This document shows, piece by piece, positions 32,065 to 38,613 of a DNA stretch of 64,000 nucleotides; the stretch's first letter is position 1, and every line of letters begins with the position of its first letter. Below the pieces are notes generated by a model. It was not told the DNA's origin, did not search any database, and was given only the letters and a program-made list of their open reading frames with translations. A program made the position numbers and the translations under genes. The stretch is from Nesterenkonia sandarakina (GTDB lineage: Bacteria > Actinomycetota > Actinomycetes > Actinomycetales > Micrococcaceae), in the NCBI RefSeq assembly GCF_013410215.1, contig NZ_JACCFQ010000001.1, positions 2,170,001 through 2,234,000 of the forward strand, written 5' to 3'.

Positions 32065-32541
32065 ATGTCTACCGTGTATTCAACAGCACTCAGGATTGCG
32101 CTGAGCCTTCTGCTGCTGGGAAGCCTCATCGTCCAGCTCGCGATCCCGATCAACGCGGGAAGCGCGGGGGAGATGTTCCCCGACGTTGCACCGCTGACGG
32201 TGCCCTACGCCGCTCTCGCGATCGCCGCGATCGTGGGTGTCCAAGTCGGGCTGGTCGCCACCTGGCGCCTCGCGACGATGGTGTCGAAGGATCGGATCTT
32301 CGATTCCGCGGCGTTGAAATGGGTCGATGTCATCCTGCTGGCGTTGATGGCCTCCACGGCTCTGGCGGCGGGGGTCCTCGTGCACCTGATCTTCATCGTC
32401 CAGATCGGCGGGCCCCCGGCCTTGCTCGGACTGGGCGGGGCCATGACCCTGGGGGTCTCGCTCCTGCTGCTTCTCGCGGTCATGCGGAGTCTGCTGGTCC
32501 AGGCGATCGACTACCGCACGGAACTTGCGGGGGTCGTCTGA
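32065..32541 (+). CDS. DUF2975-type small membrane protein
   Basis: Membrane protein of 158 aa with four hydrophobic segments (about 8-30, 45-67, 88-112, 122-145) and a short polar C-terminus. Arrangement and length match DUF2975 proteins, which are often paired with a small Cro/C1-like regulator; the function is unknown. The start has no Shine-Dalgarno but a -10 box 6 nt before it, so the mRNA is probably leaderless. Its stop overlaps the ATG of the HTH gene by one base. A second DUF2975 protein follows the HTH gene. Confidence 0.8.
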   Translation: MSTVYSTALRIALSLLLLGSLIVQLAIPINAGSAGEMFPDVAPLTVPYAALAIAAIVGVQVGLVATWRLATMVSKDRIFDSAALKWVDVILLALMASTALAAGVLVHLIFIVQIGGPPALLGLGGAMTLGVSLLLLLAVMRSLLVQAIDYRTELAGVV

Positions 32542-32762
32542 TGGCCATCCGGGTCGCCATCGACGTCATGCTCGCCGAACGCCAGATGTCAGTGGGCGAG
32601 TTGGCGGAGAGGGTGGGCATCACGCCGGCCAACATCTCGATACTGAAGAACAACCGGGCTCGGGCGGTCCGGTTCTCCACCTTGGAGGCACTCTGCGAAG
32701 CCCTCGATTGTGAGCCTGGTGATCTGCTGCGGCGAGAGCCCTCCGACGGCAGTGATCGGTAG
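32541..32762 (+). CDS. Cro/C1-type helix-turn-helix regulator (YozG-like)
   Basis: Small DNA-binding protein of 73 aa made almost only of an HTH domain: LAERVGITPANISILKNNR is the helix-turn-helix, followed by FSTLEALCEALDCEPGDLL. Such regulators accompany DUF2975 proteins in many Gram-positive genomes. It is coupled to the first DUF2975 gene (TGATGG) and followed directly by the second. The palindromes in the promoter at 32027-32062 are likely targets; this is an inference. Confidence 0.88.
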   Translation: MAIRVAIDVMLAERQMSVGELAERVGITPANISILKNNRARAVRFSTLEALCEALDCEPGDLLRREPSDGSDR

Positions 32763-33413
32763 ATGACCAGAACAGAGCACCTCGGCTGGAGGATCCTTCT
32801 TGGAGGGTTGTTTCTCGGCGCGCTGATCGCCCAGCTGATCCTGGTCCCAGCTTTGGCGGCGTCCTTGGCTGAGGATTACCCCCAGGTCGCGCATCTCCAG
32901 GTGCCCTACCTGGTGGCCGTGACGGTCGCGATCGGCGGATTCGAGGTGGCTGTCGTGGCGGCCTGGAGGCTTCTGGTGGCTGCGGCCGTGGACACCGTTG
33001 CCGCCCCGGCCGCCCCGGCCGCCGCGGCCGACACCGTGGCCACCGCGGCCGAGTGGCCTACGACTGATCGAGTGCATCGGTGGGCCAACATCATGGCGGT
33101 GTCGCTGGGTGTCATGGCGGTGGCCTTGGCCGGCGTGTTCCTTCACGCCGGGTGGGTGGAGAATATCGGTGGACCACCGATGCTGTTCGGATTGCTGGCT
33201 TCTATGGCTGTGCTGCTCACCTCGCCAGTGCTCAGCCGTGGAGTAATGCTGTGCACCGGGGGATTCACCGGCGTGCGAGCGACGCGGCAGCACTGGCGCT
33301 GCTGGGTCTGCTTCTTCACCAAGGATTACTGGCCGAGTACGGCACCGTCTTCGAGAACGCCCTGGAGGGCCTCGTCTGAGGTCTCGCGGCCGGCGTCTCC
33401 GGGGTCGCCCTGA
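32763..33413 (+). CDS. Second DUF2975-like membrane protein, probably frameshifted at its C-terminus
   Basis: A 216-aa reading frame. Residues 1-165 look like DUF2975, with helices at about 9-35, 42-65, 108-130 and 138-158 and the shared segment ENIGGPPMLFGL (first copy: VQIGGPPALLGL). An Ala/Pro/Thr-rich insert lies at about 75-95. After about residue 165 the sequence turns into a Trp/Ser/Pro/Arg-rich tail with no membrane character, while another frame from 33239 encodes hydrophobic sequence. This suggests a frameshift, or readthrough into decayed sequence. The ATG starts one base after the HTH stop. Confidence 0.65.
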   Translation: MTRTEHLGWRILLGGLFLGALIAQLILVPALAASLAEDYPQVAHLQVPYLVAVTVAIGGFEVAVVAAWRLLVAAAVDTVAAPAAPAAAADTVATAAEWPTTDRVHRWANIMAVSLGVMAVALAGVFLHAGWVENIGGPPMLFGLLASMAVLLTSPVLSRGVMLCTGGFTGVRATRQHWRCWVCFFTKDYWPSTAPSSRTPWRASSEVSRPASPGSP

Positions 33414-33544
33414 TCCGGGCCCTTGTCGTCGTCGCGATCGTCCCCGTGCTTTCCCCGCGAACGTGGATACGCTCGATCTCCATCGCCATCCCGGTCGTCA
33501 TGTTGCTCGCGATGCTTGCCCTCACCCCTATGGCGCTCGGGTAG
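33239..33544 (+). pseudogene. Remnant of a membrane protein gene with an internal stop
   Basis: Frame 2 reads ALALLGLLLHQGLLAEYGT...NALEGLV, then TGA at 33377-33379. In the same frame it continues GLAAGVSGVALIRALVVVAI and PVVMLLAMLALTPMALG up to TAG at 33542-33544. Two hydrophobic stretches separated by an in-frame stop and lacking a start suggest decay. It may be the displaced C-terminus of the DUF2975 gene plus a further lost gene. The next 208 bp (33545-33752) hold no gene I can support. Confidence 0.5.
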
Positions 33545-33752
33545 AAGATAGAGGCCCAGTGCGACTCCGTTCCGCGATGCGTGAGCGAGGACGTGGGGGA
33601 GCCTGCCGCCACCGCCGAGCGTGAGTCGCAGGAGACGTTCGATTCCATCGAGCACATCGGCTACTCCCATCGCGGCGGGGCCAGCGGCGTCGGCGGCGGA
33701 GCCCGCCGTTTGATCTGCGGCGCGAGTGCGGAGCAGGCCCAGCGTCGGGGCC

Positions 33753-34499
33753 TCACATCAGGACGCCACCGGATACCTCGATGCGCTCGCCCGATGCCCA
33801 GCGGAACTCGTGGGACACCAGGGCGGAGATCGCGTCGGCGATGTCGTCCGGGTCGCCCACTCGTCCTAGAGCGGTCTGACCGGACAGGAACTCCCGCATG
33901 GCGTCGCTGTCGCGCATGGCGCCGCCGTTGAAGTCGGTCGCCGTCGGCCCGGGGGCGATTGAGTTGACCCGGATGCCCCGCGGGCCCAGTTCCAGGGCAA
34001 GGCTCCGGGTGAGTGCTTCGAGCGCCTTCTTCGATGCTGCATAGACCGAAGTCGCCGGGCTGGAGTGTCGGCTGAGCGAGCTCGATACGTTCACGATCCG
34101 CGCTCCTTCCGAGAGGTGGGGCAGAAGGGCCTGGGTGAGGAAGAGTGGACCGCGGACGTTGGTGGAGAACGTGGCATCGAAGTCCTCTGCAGCGATGTCG
34201 CCGAGCGGCGCGAACAGTCCCACCCCGGCGTTGTTGACCAGCACATCAATAGTGCTGGCGCTCCACTCCTTCTCGATGCCTGCGAGCACCGCGACGCGAG
34301 CAGCCTCGATGGAGGTCAGGTCTGCGACGTCCAGCCGAACCGCGATAGCTTCTCCGCCTGATGCGACGATCTCCTCCACGACGTCGTGCGCGCCGTCTCG
34401 CGAGGCGGCAACGACTCGGATCTGGTTTCGGGCCAGAGCGAGCGCGGTGGCTCGTCCGAGGCCGCGGTTGGATCCGGTGATGAGGGCGATGCGTGTCAT
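33753..34499 (-). CDS. SDR-family oxidoreductase
   Basis: Short-chain dehydrogenase/reductase of 248 aa. ITGSNRGLGRA is the NAD(P)-binding glycine motif, NNAGVG the structural motif, Ser/Tyr/Lys of the active site are in VNVSSS and YAASKKA, and RVNSIAPGPTATDF follows. The substrate is unknown. The ATG at 34499 has AGGAG upstream; a longer frame to 35030 overlaps the TetR gene and is rejected. It is divergent from a TetR regulator with palindromes between them, so it is probably repressed by it. Confidence 0.92.
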   Translation of the reverse strand: MTRIALITGSNRGLGRATALALARNQIRVVAASRDGAHDVVEEIVASGGEAIAVRLDVADLTSIEAARVAVLAGIEKEWSASTIDVLVNNAGVGLFAPLGDIAAEDFDATFSTNVRGPLFLTQALLPHLSEGARIVNVSSSLSRHSSPATSVYAASKKALEALTRSLALELGPRGIRVNSIAPGPTATDFNGGAMRDSDAMREFLSGQTALGRVGDPDDIADAISALVSHEFRWASGERIEVSGGVLM

Positions 34500-34510
34500 G
34501 GCGTCTCCTA

Positions 34511-34536
34511 TAAGTAAATGAGTACTTACTTGTAAG
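34511..34536. promoter_or_regulatory. Candidate TetR operator between the SDR and tetR genes
   Basis: Two overlapping palindromes: TAAGTA-N6-TACTTA (34511-34528) and CTTAC-TT-GTAAG (34525-34536). On the minus strand they cover a plausible SDR promoter, TTACAA-N17-TATAGG. Confidence 0.65.
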
Positions 34537-34595
34537 CTAGTGGCTGAGCGTAGGGTCGTCAATAGCTCGTTGATCGCAACCTGAGGGGGAGACGT

Positions 34596-35156
34596 ATGGC
34601 ACGTGACGCCGAAGCCACCAAGGGACGGATACTCGAGGCCGCGACCACGGAGTTTGCGGCGCACGGATTTGCTGGCGGACGGGTGGAGCGGATTGCCTCC
34701 GCAGCGCAGAGCAATGTCCGGATGATCTACGCCTACTACGGCGGCAAGAGCGGCTTGTTCGACGCAACCCTGGCAGAGGCCCTGCGTCGCATGGCTGAGA
34801 ACGTCCCGCCGCGTCCCGAGGACCTCGCCGGCTGGGCCGGGGACGTGTTCGACCATCACCAGCGCTTCCCGGAGGTGCTTCGGATGAGCATGTGGGCCCA
34901 GCTCGAGCGGCCCGAGGCCACTTCCGAACCGCGCGAGATCTACCGGAACAAGGCGCTCGCGGTGGCGACGGCGGCAGCGCACCCCCTGTCCGCCGTCGAC
35001 ATCCTGGTGTTCATCTACGCCATCGCCCAAGCATGGCAGCTCTCGCCGGGCGGGCTGACTGGGCTAGACGAGAATCCGGTCCGCACCGAGGAGGTCGCGG
35101 CTCGCCGGCAGGCTGTCGTCATCGCCGTCGAGCGCATGCTCCGAGCTGGCGCCTGA
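34596..35156 (+). CDS. TetR-family transcriptional regulator
   Basis: Repressor of 186 aa. The N-terminal TetR DNA-binding domain is clear: TKGRILEAATTEFAAHGFAG, then VERIASAAQSNVRMIYAYYGGKSGLF. The C-terminal ligand domain is divergent (PEDLAGWAGDVFDHHQRFPE), similar to TetR_C-type domains with many Trp. The ATG has GGGGGAG upstream. Divergently transcribed from the SDR gene; its ligand is probably related to that enzyme's substrate. Confidence 0.92.
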   Translation: MARDAEATKGRILEAATTEFAAHGFAGGRVERIASAAQSNVRMIYAYYGGKSGLFDATLAEALRRMAENVPPRPEDLAGWAGDVFDHHQRFPEVLRMSMWAQLERPEATSEPREIYRNKALAVATAAAHPLSAVDILVFIYAIAQAWQLSPGGLTGLDENPVRTEEVAARRQAVVIAVERMLRAGA

Positions 35157-35236
35157 GTGGAGTCCCTCCCGGGTCCGAGCCGACCGTCAGCGCTGACCGC
35201 TCGCGCGACTCATCCCGGCACAGCCGCCAGCACCCA

Positions 35237-35242
35237 TAGGAT
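35237..35242 (+). promoter_or_regulatory. -10 box or ribosome site before lplA
   Basis: TAGGAT lies 6 nt before the ATG. It fits the leaderless pattern seen elsewhere, but the AGGA inside could also act as a Shine-Dalgarno. Confidence 0.4.
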
Positions 35243-35248
35243 TGCCCC

Positions 35249-36340
35249 ATGACGGATACGCATCAGCATCACGGGGAGTACAAGGTGGTGGGCGGCAAGC
35301 TCGTCGTCGTCGACCTGCATACCGACCTTGACCCCGGCACCCACCCACGCGACGCGCGGATCACCGCCGCCTCGGTCAACGGGGACTTCTTCCTGGAGCC
35401 CGATGAGGCGCTGGACTCGCTCAATGCCGCGCTGATCGGGCTGCCGACCCGCGCCACCCGGGAGGAGATCGCCGAATCGGTGCGCGCGACGCTGCCCGCC
35501 CAGGCGCAGATGTTCGGCTTCGATGAATACGCCATCGCCACCGCCGTGCGCCGCGCGCTGGGTCATGCCACCCGCTGGGAGGACCACGACTGGGAGGTCA
35601 TGCCCGCGGTGCAGCTGCCCGTGGAGAAGCATGTGGCGCTGGATCAGGTGCTCACCGAGGAGGTGGGCCGCGGCAATCGACCCCCGCTGATGCGGATGTG
35701 GGACTACTCCGGGCGTGCCGTGGTGATCGGGTCTTTCCAGTCCCTGGCCAACGAGGTCGACTCCGAGGCCGCCGAACGGCTCGGCGCCACTGTGGTCCGG
35801 CGGATCACCGGTGGGGGAGCGATGTACATGGACGAGGGCAGCTTCGTCACCTATTCGCTCTCGGTGCCGGCCTCCCTGGTGGACGGGCTCAGCTTCGCCG
35901 ATTCCTACCCGTTCCTGGACGCCTGGGCGATGGAGGCGCTGACCTCGATCGGGATCACCGCCTCCTATAAGCCGCTCAACGACATCGTCTCCACCGAGGG
36001 CAAGATCGGCGGGGCCGCGCAGAAGCGTCTGGCCAGCGGCGGCATGGTGCACCACGTGACCATGAGCTATGACATGAACGCGAACGACATGCTCCAGGTG
36101 CTGCGCATCGGCAGGGAGAAGATCTCCGATAAGGGAATCACCTCCGCCGCCAAACGAGTCGACCCGCTGCGCAGCCAGACCGGACTGGCCCGCCAGGAGA
36201 TCCTCGACGCCTTCGTGGAGACCTTCGCGACGAAGTACGGCGCCCGGATCGCAGAGATCCGCCCGGAGGAGCTCGCCCGCGCCGAGCAGCTGGTGCAGGA
36301 GAAGTTCAGCACCGAAGAATGGACCGCAAGAGTCCCCTGA
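35249..36340 (+). CDS. lplA: Lipoate-protein ligase A family protein with N-terminal accessory domain
   Basis: Expected to attach free or octanoyl-derived lipoate to 2-oxoacid dehydrogenase subunits; 363 aa. The catalytic domain (about 110-330) has VVIGSFQSLANEVD, the VRRITGGGAMYMDEG glycine motif and KIGGAAQKRL with the adenylate-binding Lys. The first ~105 residues (KLVVVDLHTD...GDFFLEPDEAL) look like the lipoate accessory domain, which in E. coli LplA lies at the C-terminus. The order is therefore swapped, as in other Micrococcales homologues I recall. The Shine-Dalgarno is weak and TAGGAT is 6 nt upstream. Confidence 0.87.
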   Translation: MTDTHQHHGEYKVVGGKLVVVDLHTDLDPGTHPRDARITAASVNGDFFLEPDEALDSLNAALIGLPTRATREEIAESVRATLPAQAQMFGFDEYAIATAVRRALGHATRWEDHDWEVMPAVQLPVEKHVALDQVLTEEVGRGNRPPLMRMWDYSGRAVVIGSFQSLANEVDSEAAERLGATVVRRITGGGAMYMDEGSFVTYSLSVPASLVDGLSFADSYPFLDAWAMEALTSIGITASYKPLNDIVSTEGKIGGAAQKRLASGGMVHHVTMSYDMNANDMLQVLRIGREKISDKGITSAAKRVDPLRSQTGLARQEILDAFVETFATKYGARIAEIRPEELARAEQLVQEKFSTEEWTARVP

Positions 36341-36417
36341 TCTGGGCGCATCCAGGGTCCGACGGCGAGTGGTGGCCTGCTCGATTCGCGGTCCCGTTCA
36401 GCACCGTGCTAATGTTT

Positions 36418-36446
36418 CTTGTCGTTGCCTTTGAGGCAAAGACAAG
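36418..36446. promoter_or_regulatory. Hairpin directly upstream of tRNA-Leu
   Basis: CTTGTC-g-TTGCCT pairs with AGGCAA-a-GACAAG around a 3-nt loop: 12 paired bases with one mismatch. It ends 2 nt before the tRNA. TAATGT (36410-36415) just before it may be the -10 box, so the hairpin would be in the pre-tRNA 5' leader or overlap the start site. Confidence 0.5.
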
Positions 36447-36448
36447 AT

Positions 36449-36534
36449 GCGCGGGTGGCGGAATAGGTAGACGCGCTAGCTTGAGGTGCTAGTCCTCGTA
36501 TAAGAGGGTAGGGGTTCAAGTCCCCTTCCGCGCA
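36449..36534 (+). tRNA. tRNA-Leu (GAG)
   Basis: 86-nt class II tRNA. The acceptor GCGCGGG pairs with TCCGCGC (one G-U), followed by discriminator A. The D arm region GGTGGCGGAATAGGTAGAC is typical of leucine tRNA. The anticodon stem CTAGC/GCTAG encloses loop TTGAGGT with anticodon GAG, and a variable arm (TCCTCGTATAAGAGGG) and T arm GGGGTTCAAGTCCCC follow. No CCA is encoded. Confidence 0.95.
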
Positions 36535-36548
36535 CATCTGAGAACGAC

Positions 36549-36604
36549 GCAAAGACCCCGGTCCGACATGGAGCAATCCAGTCGGCCGGGGTCTTTGCTT
36601 TTCC
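36549..36604 (+). terminator. Intrinsic terminator after tRNA-Leu
   Basis: GCAAAGACCCCGG pairs with CCGGGGTCTTTGC and the stem extends inward through CCGAC/GTCGG. It is followed by TTTT and lies 14 nt beyond the tRNA. Confidence 0.9.
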
Positions 36605-36609
36605 CCTGC

Positions 36610-36681
36610 GTTGAGGGGCGGATTCTGCGATTACTTCATGCGGTTTTCGGCACTAGATGCTCGTACATTCCGCCACTCAAC
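36610..36681. repeat. 72-nt palindromic element, family 1, copy B
   Basis: It starts GTTGAGGGGCGGATTCTGCG and ends CATTCCGCCACTCAAC, so the arms pair with a few mismatches. The centre TCATGCGGTTTTCGG is shared with the reverse complement of copy A. It lies just after the tRNA-Leu terminator and 36 nt beyond the stop of the minus-strand lipoprotein gene. GGGGGAGGG follows on the plus strand. Confidence 0.85.
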
Positions 36682-36717
36682 GTGGGGGAGGGTGCCACTC
36701 GACGCGGGCGAGGCAAC

Positions 36718-37416
36718 TCAGCCGTCGTTGGCGTTGGCTGCGTCGTCGTAGTCTTCGGGATCGCCGCCGTCGTTCTTCGCCCACTGCTTCGCGCAACTGC
36801 CACCGGCCGGGTCCTGCTGCCAGTCGGCGCGGGCCTGGGACTGCTGCCAGAGCGCGGTGTCGATCTCGGCCTGGGACTGCCCGCCTCTGCCGAGGGTCGA
36901 GGTCTCGATGCCCTCCCAGCATGCGGTATGGGCCTCCAGGTCTTCCCACTCGCTGATCTCAAGGTAGTCCGGGTGGCACAGCGGGTCCGGCATGGCTCCG
37001 CTGCCGTCCCAGTCCTGCGGCCACCCGGCGGGCTTGGAGCCGGCATTGTGCTCGGCCTTCTCAGCGAGCGCATCGGCGTCCTGGCAGTGCAGATGGACCA
37101 CCTCTACGCCGTCGTCGTCCTCGGGAGATATCTCGAGGAAGTCCACACCATCGGAACCGATGACGAGCTGGTGGCCGCCGCGATACTCCGCTTCCGGGTC
37201 CTGGGTGCTCGGCGAGGTCTCAGCCCTCGAGTCGCCAGCCTCGACGTCAGTCGAGCCAGCCGCCACGGCGTCTGTCTCCGTGGCGTCGGTCTGCGCGTCG
37301 GCTTCGGCGATTTCGGCCTCAGGTGCGTCGGCGGCAGGGGCCTCAGCTGCGCAGGATGAGAGCAGCAGCGCGGCGCCCGCGACGGCGAGAAGCGGCATCC
37401 AGGTTCGTGTGAGCAT
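36718..37416 (-). CDS. Predicted secreted lipoprotein of unknown function
   Basis: 232 aa with an N-terminal signal peptide and lipobox LLSSC (Cys about 22), so it is probably anchored to the outer face of the membrane. Residues 23-75 are rich in Ala, Asp, Glu and Thr and look disordered. The rest is acidic, with four or five Cys (HLHCQD, PLCHPDY, TACWEG, GSCAKQW) that could form disulfides, and several Trp. I recognise no family. TAGTGT lies 6 nt before the ATG, so it is probably a leaderless mRNA. Palindromic copy B follows its stop. Confidence 0.75.
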   Translation of the reverse strand: MLTRTWMPLLAVAGAALLLSSCAAEAPAADAPEAEIAEADAQTDATETDAVAAGSTDVEAGDSRAETSPSTQDPEAEYRGGHQLVIGSDGVDFLEISPEDDDGVEVVHLHCQDADALAEKAEHNAGSKPAGWPQDWDGSGAMPDPLCHPDYLEISEWEDLEAHTACWEGIETSTLGRGGQSQAEIDTALWQQSQARADWQQDPAGGSCAKQWAKNDGGDPEDYDDAANANDG

Positions 37417-37477
37417 TCACTCACACTACATATCTTTGATTCCTCTGTGAACAAAAATAGGCGTTTGATTTGTCTCC

Positions 37478-37550
37478 GAGGGGTTGATTCTCCGAGGATT
37501 TCACGGAGTTTCTCGGCCCGGATGCCCGGATTTTTTAGCTTCGCGGGGGA
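37478..37550. repeat. Degenerate copy of the family 1 element (copy D)
   Basis: Blocks GAGGGG, GATTCTCCGA, TTTCACG, GTTTCTCGG and GATGC occur in the same order and spacing as in copy B, but the right arm has been lost. It overlaps the end of the YdeI-type gene (stop at 37535). The call rests on hand alignment only. Confidence 0.4.
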
Positions 37551-38131
37551 CGCCACTGATTTGCACGCTGGTTCAGGGCCGCCTGTTGGGCAGTCTCCTC
37601 GACCCGCGCTTGACGCGTCGCAGGGCGTCTGGCCTGGATGATCCATTCCAAGATCCCGCGGCGGACGGAGGGCGGAAACCGATCCCAGTTCTCTCTGGCA
37701 GGCGGATTGCGCGTGAAGGCTGCATCGAGGTCCTCGGGCACGATGAGGTCTTCCACCTGATCGAGCAGGGTCCACGCGCCAGATGCCACCGACCGGGCGA
37801 CGACGCGCTCACCGGCCTCGGTCATCGCCCCGCTGCGGCGCAGCTGCTCCACCCGGAGCTTGTTCGGCCGGGACCACGCACTGCCGGGCTTGCGTGGGGA
37901 GAAGTAGAGCATCGTGCGTTCCTCGTCGAGCTTGCGCGGCCTGCTGTCGACCCACCCGACGGCGAGCGCCTCGGAGACGGCGTCGTCATAGCTCACCGCC
38001 GACCGGCCGGTGACCTTCTTCCAGGAGACCAGCCACACCGAAGATGCCGACTCATGGTGGGCGAGCAGCCACTCACGCCACTGCTGCCGCGTCTCGGCGT
38101 GCACCCGTGGCGCCGACTCTGGATCGGCCAT
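37535..38131 (-). CDS. YdeI/OmpD-associated family protein
   Basis: Cytosolic protein of 198 aa. ETRQQWREWLLAHHESASSV, the SYDDAVSEALAVGWVDSRP block and YFSPRKPGSAWSRPNK are the family hallmarks, and the C-terminal FPPSVRRGILEWIIQA matches the YdeI/OmpD domain. Relatives have been linked to resistance to polymyxin and bacteriocins, but the biochemical function is unknown. The ATG start lies at a conserved distance. It has no partner genes nearby. Confidence 0.88.
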   Translation of the reverse strand: MADPESAPRVHAETRQQWREWLLAHHESASSVWLVSWKKVTGRSAVSYDDAVSEALAVGWVDSRPRKLDEERTMLYFSPRKPGSAWSRPNKLRVEQLRRSGAMTEAGERVVARSVASGAWTLLDQVEDLIVPEDLDAAFTRNPPARENWDRFPPSVRRGILEWIIQARRPATRQARVEETAQQAALNQRANQWRPPRS

Positions 38132-38300
38132 CTCAGACCCCCTGGTGAGCTGACTGCTCCGCGCGGCCCAGCCGCTGCCTCCGGTGGGCTCGCGCGCTGG
38201 GCTCAGGATAGCGGCGGTCGCCGCGACAACCCCAGTGTCTCAGCACTGCCTGCCCCCTCTTCCTGCCGCCACTCCCTGCCGCGATTCGTCGCCCCCACGC

Positions 38301-38372
38301 ATTGAGGGGCGGATTCTGCGACTAGTTAGGCCCACTTTCGGGTCAAACTAGTCGGAGAATCCGCCCCTCAAC
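38301..38372. repeat. 72-nt palindromic element, family 1, copy C
   Basis: TTGAGGGGCGGATTCT-g-CGACTAGTT pairs with AACTAGTCG-g-AGAATCC...CTCAA: 25 of 26 positions pair, the longest stem of the family. The centre keeps ACTTTCGGG. It lies 19 nt beyond the stop of a small minus-strand ORF. GCGGGGGAGG follows on the plus strand. The other ~170 bp towards the YdeI gene show nothing. Confidence 0.88.
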
Positions 38373-38391
38373 GAAAGAGAGCGGGGGAGGC

Positions 38392-38499
38392 TCAGCCGGC
38401 GGCGCCTGCGCTGGGGTTGCCTGGGTTGCGACCGGAGCGGTTGCGCACCATACGGAAAGCTTTGCGGCCGAGCCACATGAGGACTGTTCTGATGATCAT
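38392..38499 (-). CDS. Small basic protein of 35 aa, unknown
   Basis: The ORF begins MIIRTVLMWLGRKAFRMV and ends with a Gly/Asn/Pro/Ala-rich tail. The N-terminal half is amphipathic and strongly basic, so it may sit on the membrane surface. Support for it being real comes from TATGCT 6 nt before the ATG, the leaderless pattern seen at many other starts here, and from palindromic copy C placed just beyond its stop, as at real genes. No family is recognised. Confidence 0.45.
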   Translation of the reverse strand: MIIRTVLMWLGRKAFRMVRNRSGRNPGNPSAGAAG

Positions 38500-38613
38500 G
38501 ACTGGAGCATAGCCGAGGACACCCCCAAAGTCGGTACGAAACCTGAACAGGGCCTGGGAAGGCCAGACTCGCTAGGCTGGTGCCAGAAGATCCCCGACCC
38601 CAGGAGACGCCCT

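Noticed and set aside
33581-33931. 116-aa frame on the plus strand beside the SDR gene
   Set aside because: It runs into the SDR gene in antisense and has no recognisable features.
36449-36604. tRNA-Leu as an integration site for the accessory stretch around 36.6-38.5 kb
   Set aside because: No integrase and no direct repeat of the tRNA 3' end were seen downstream.
32027-38500. The whole 32-38.5 kb stretch as one horizontally acquired island
   Set aside because: It contains likely core genes (lplA, tRNA-Leu) and no boundaries or mobility genes, so only individual genes are suspected of transfer.
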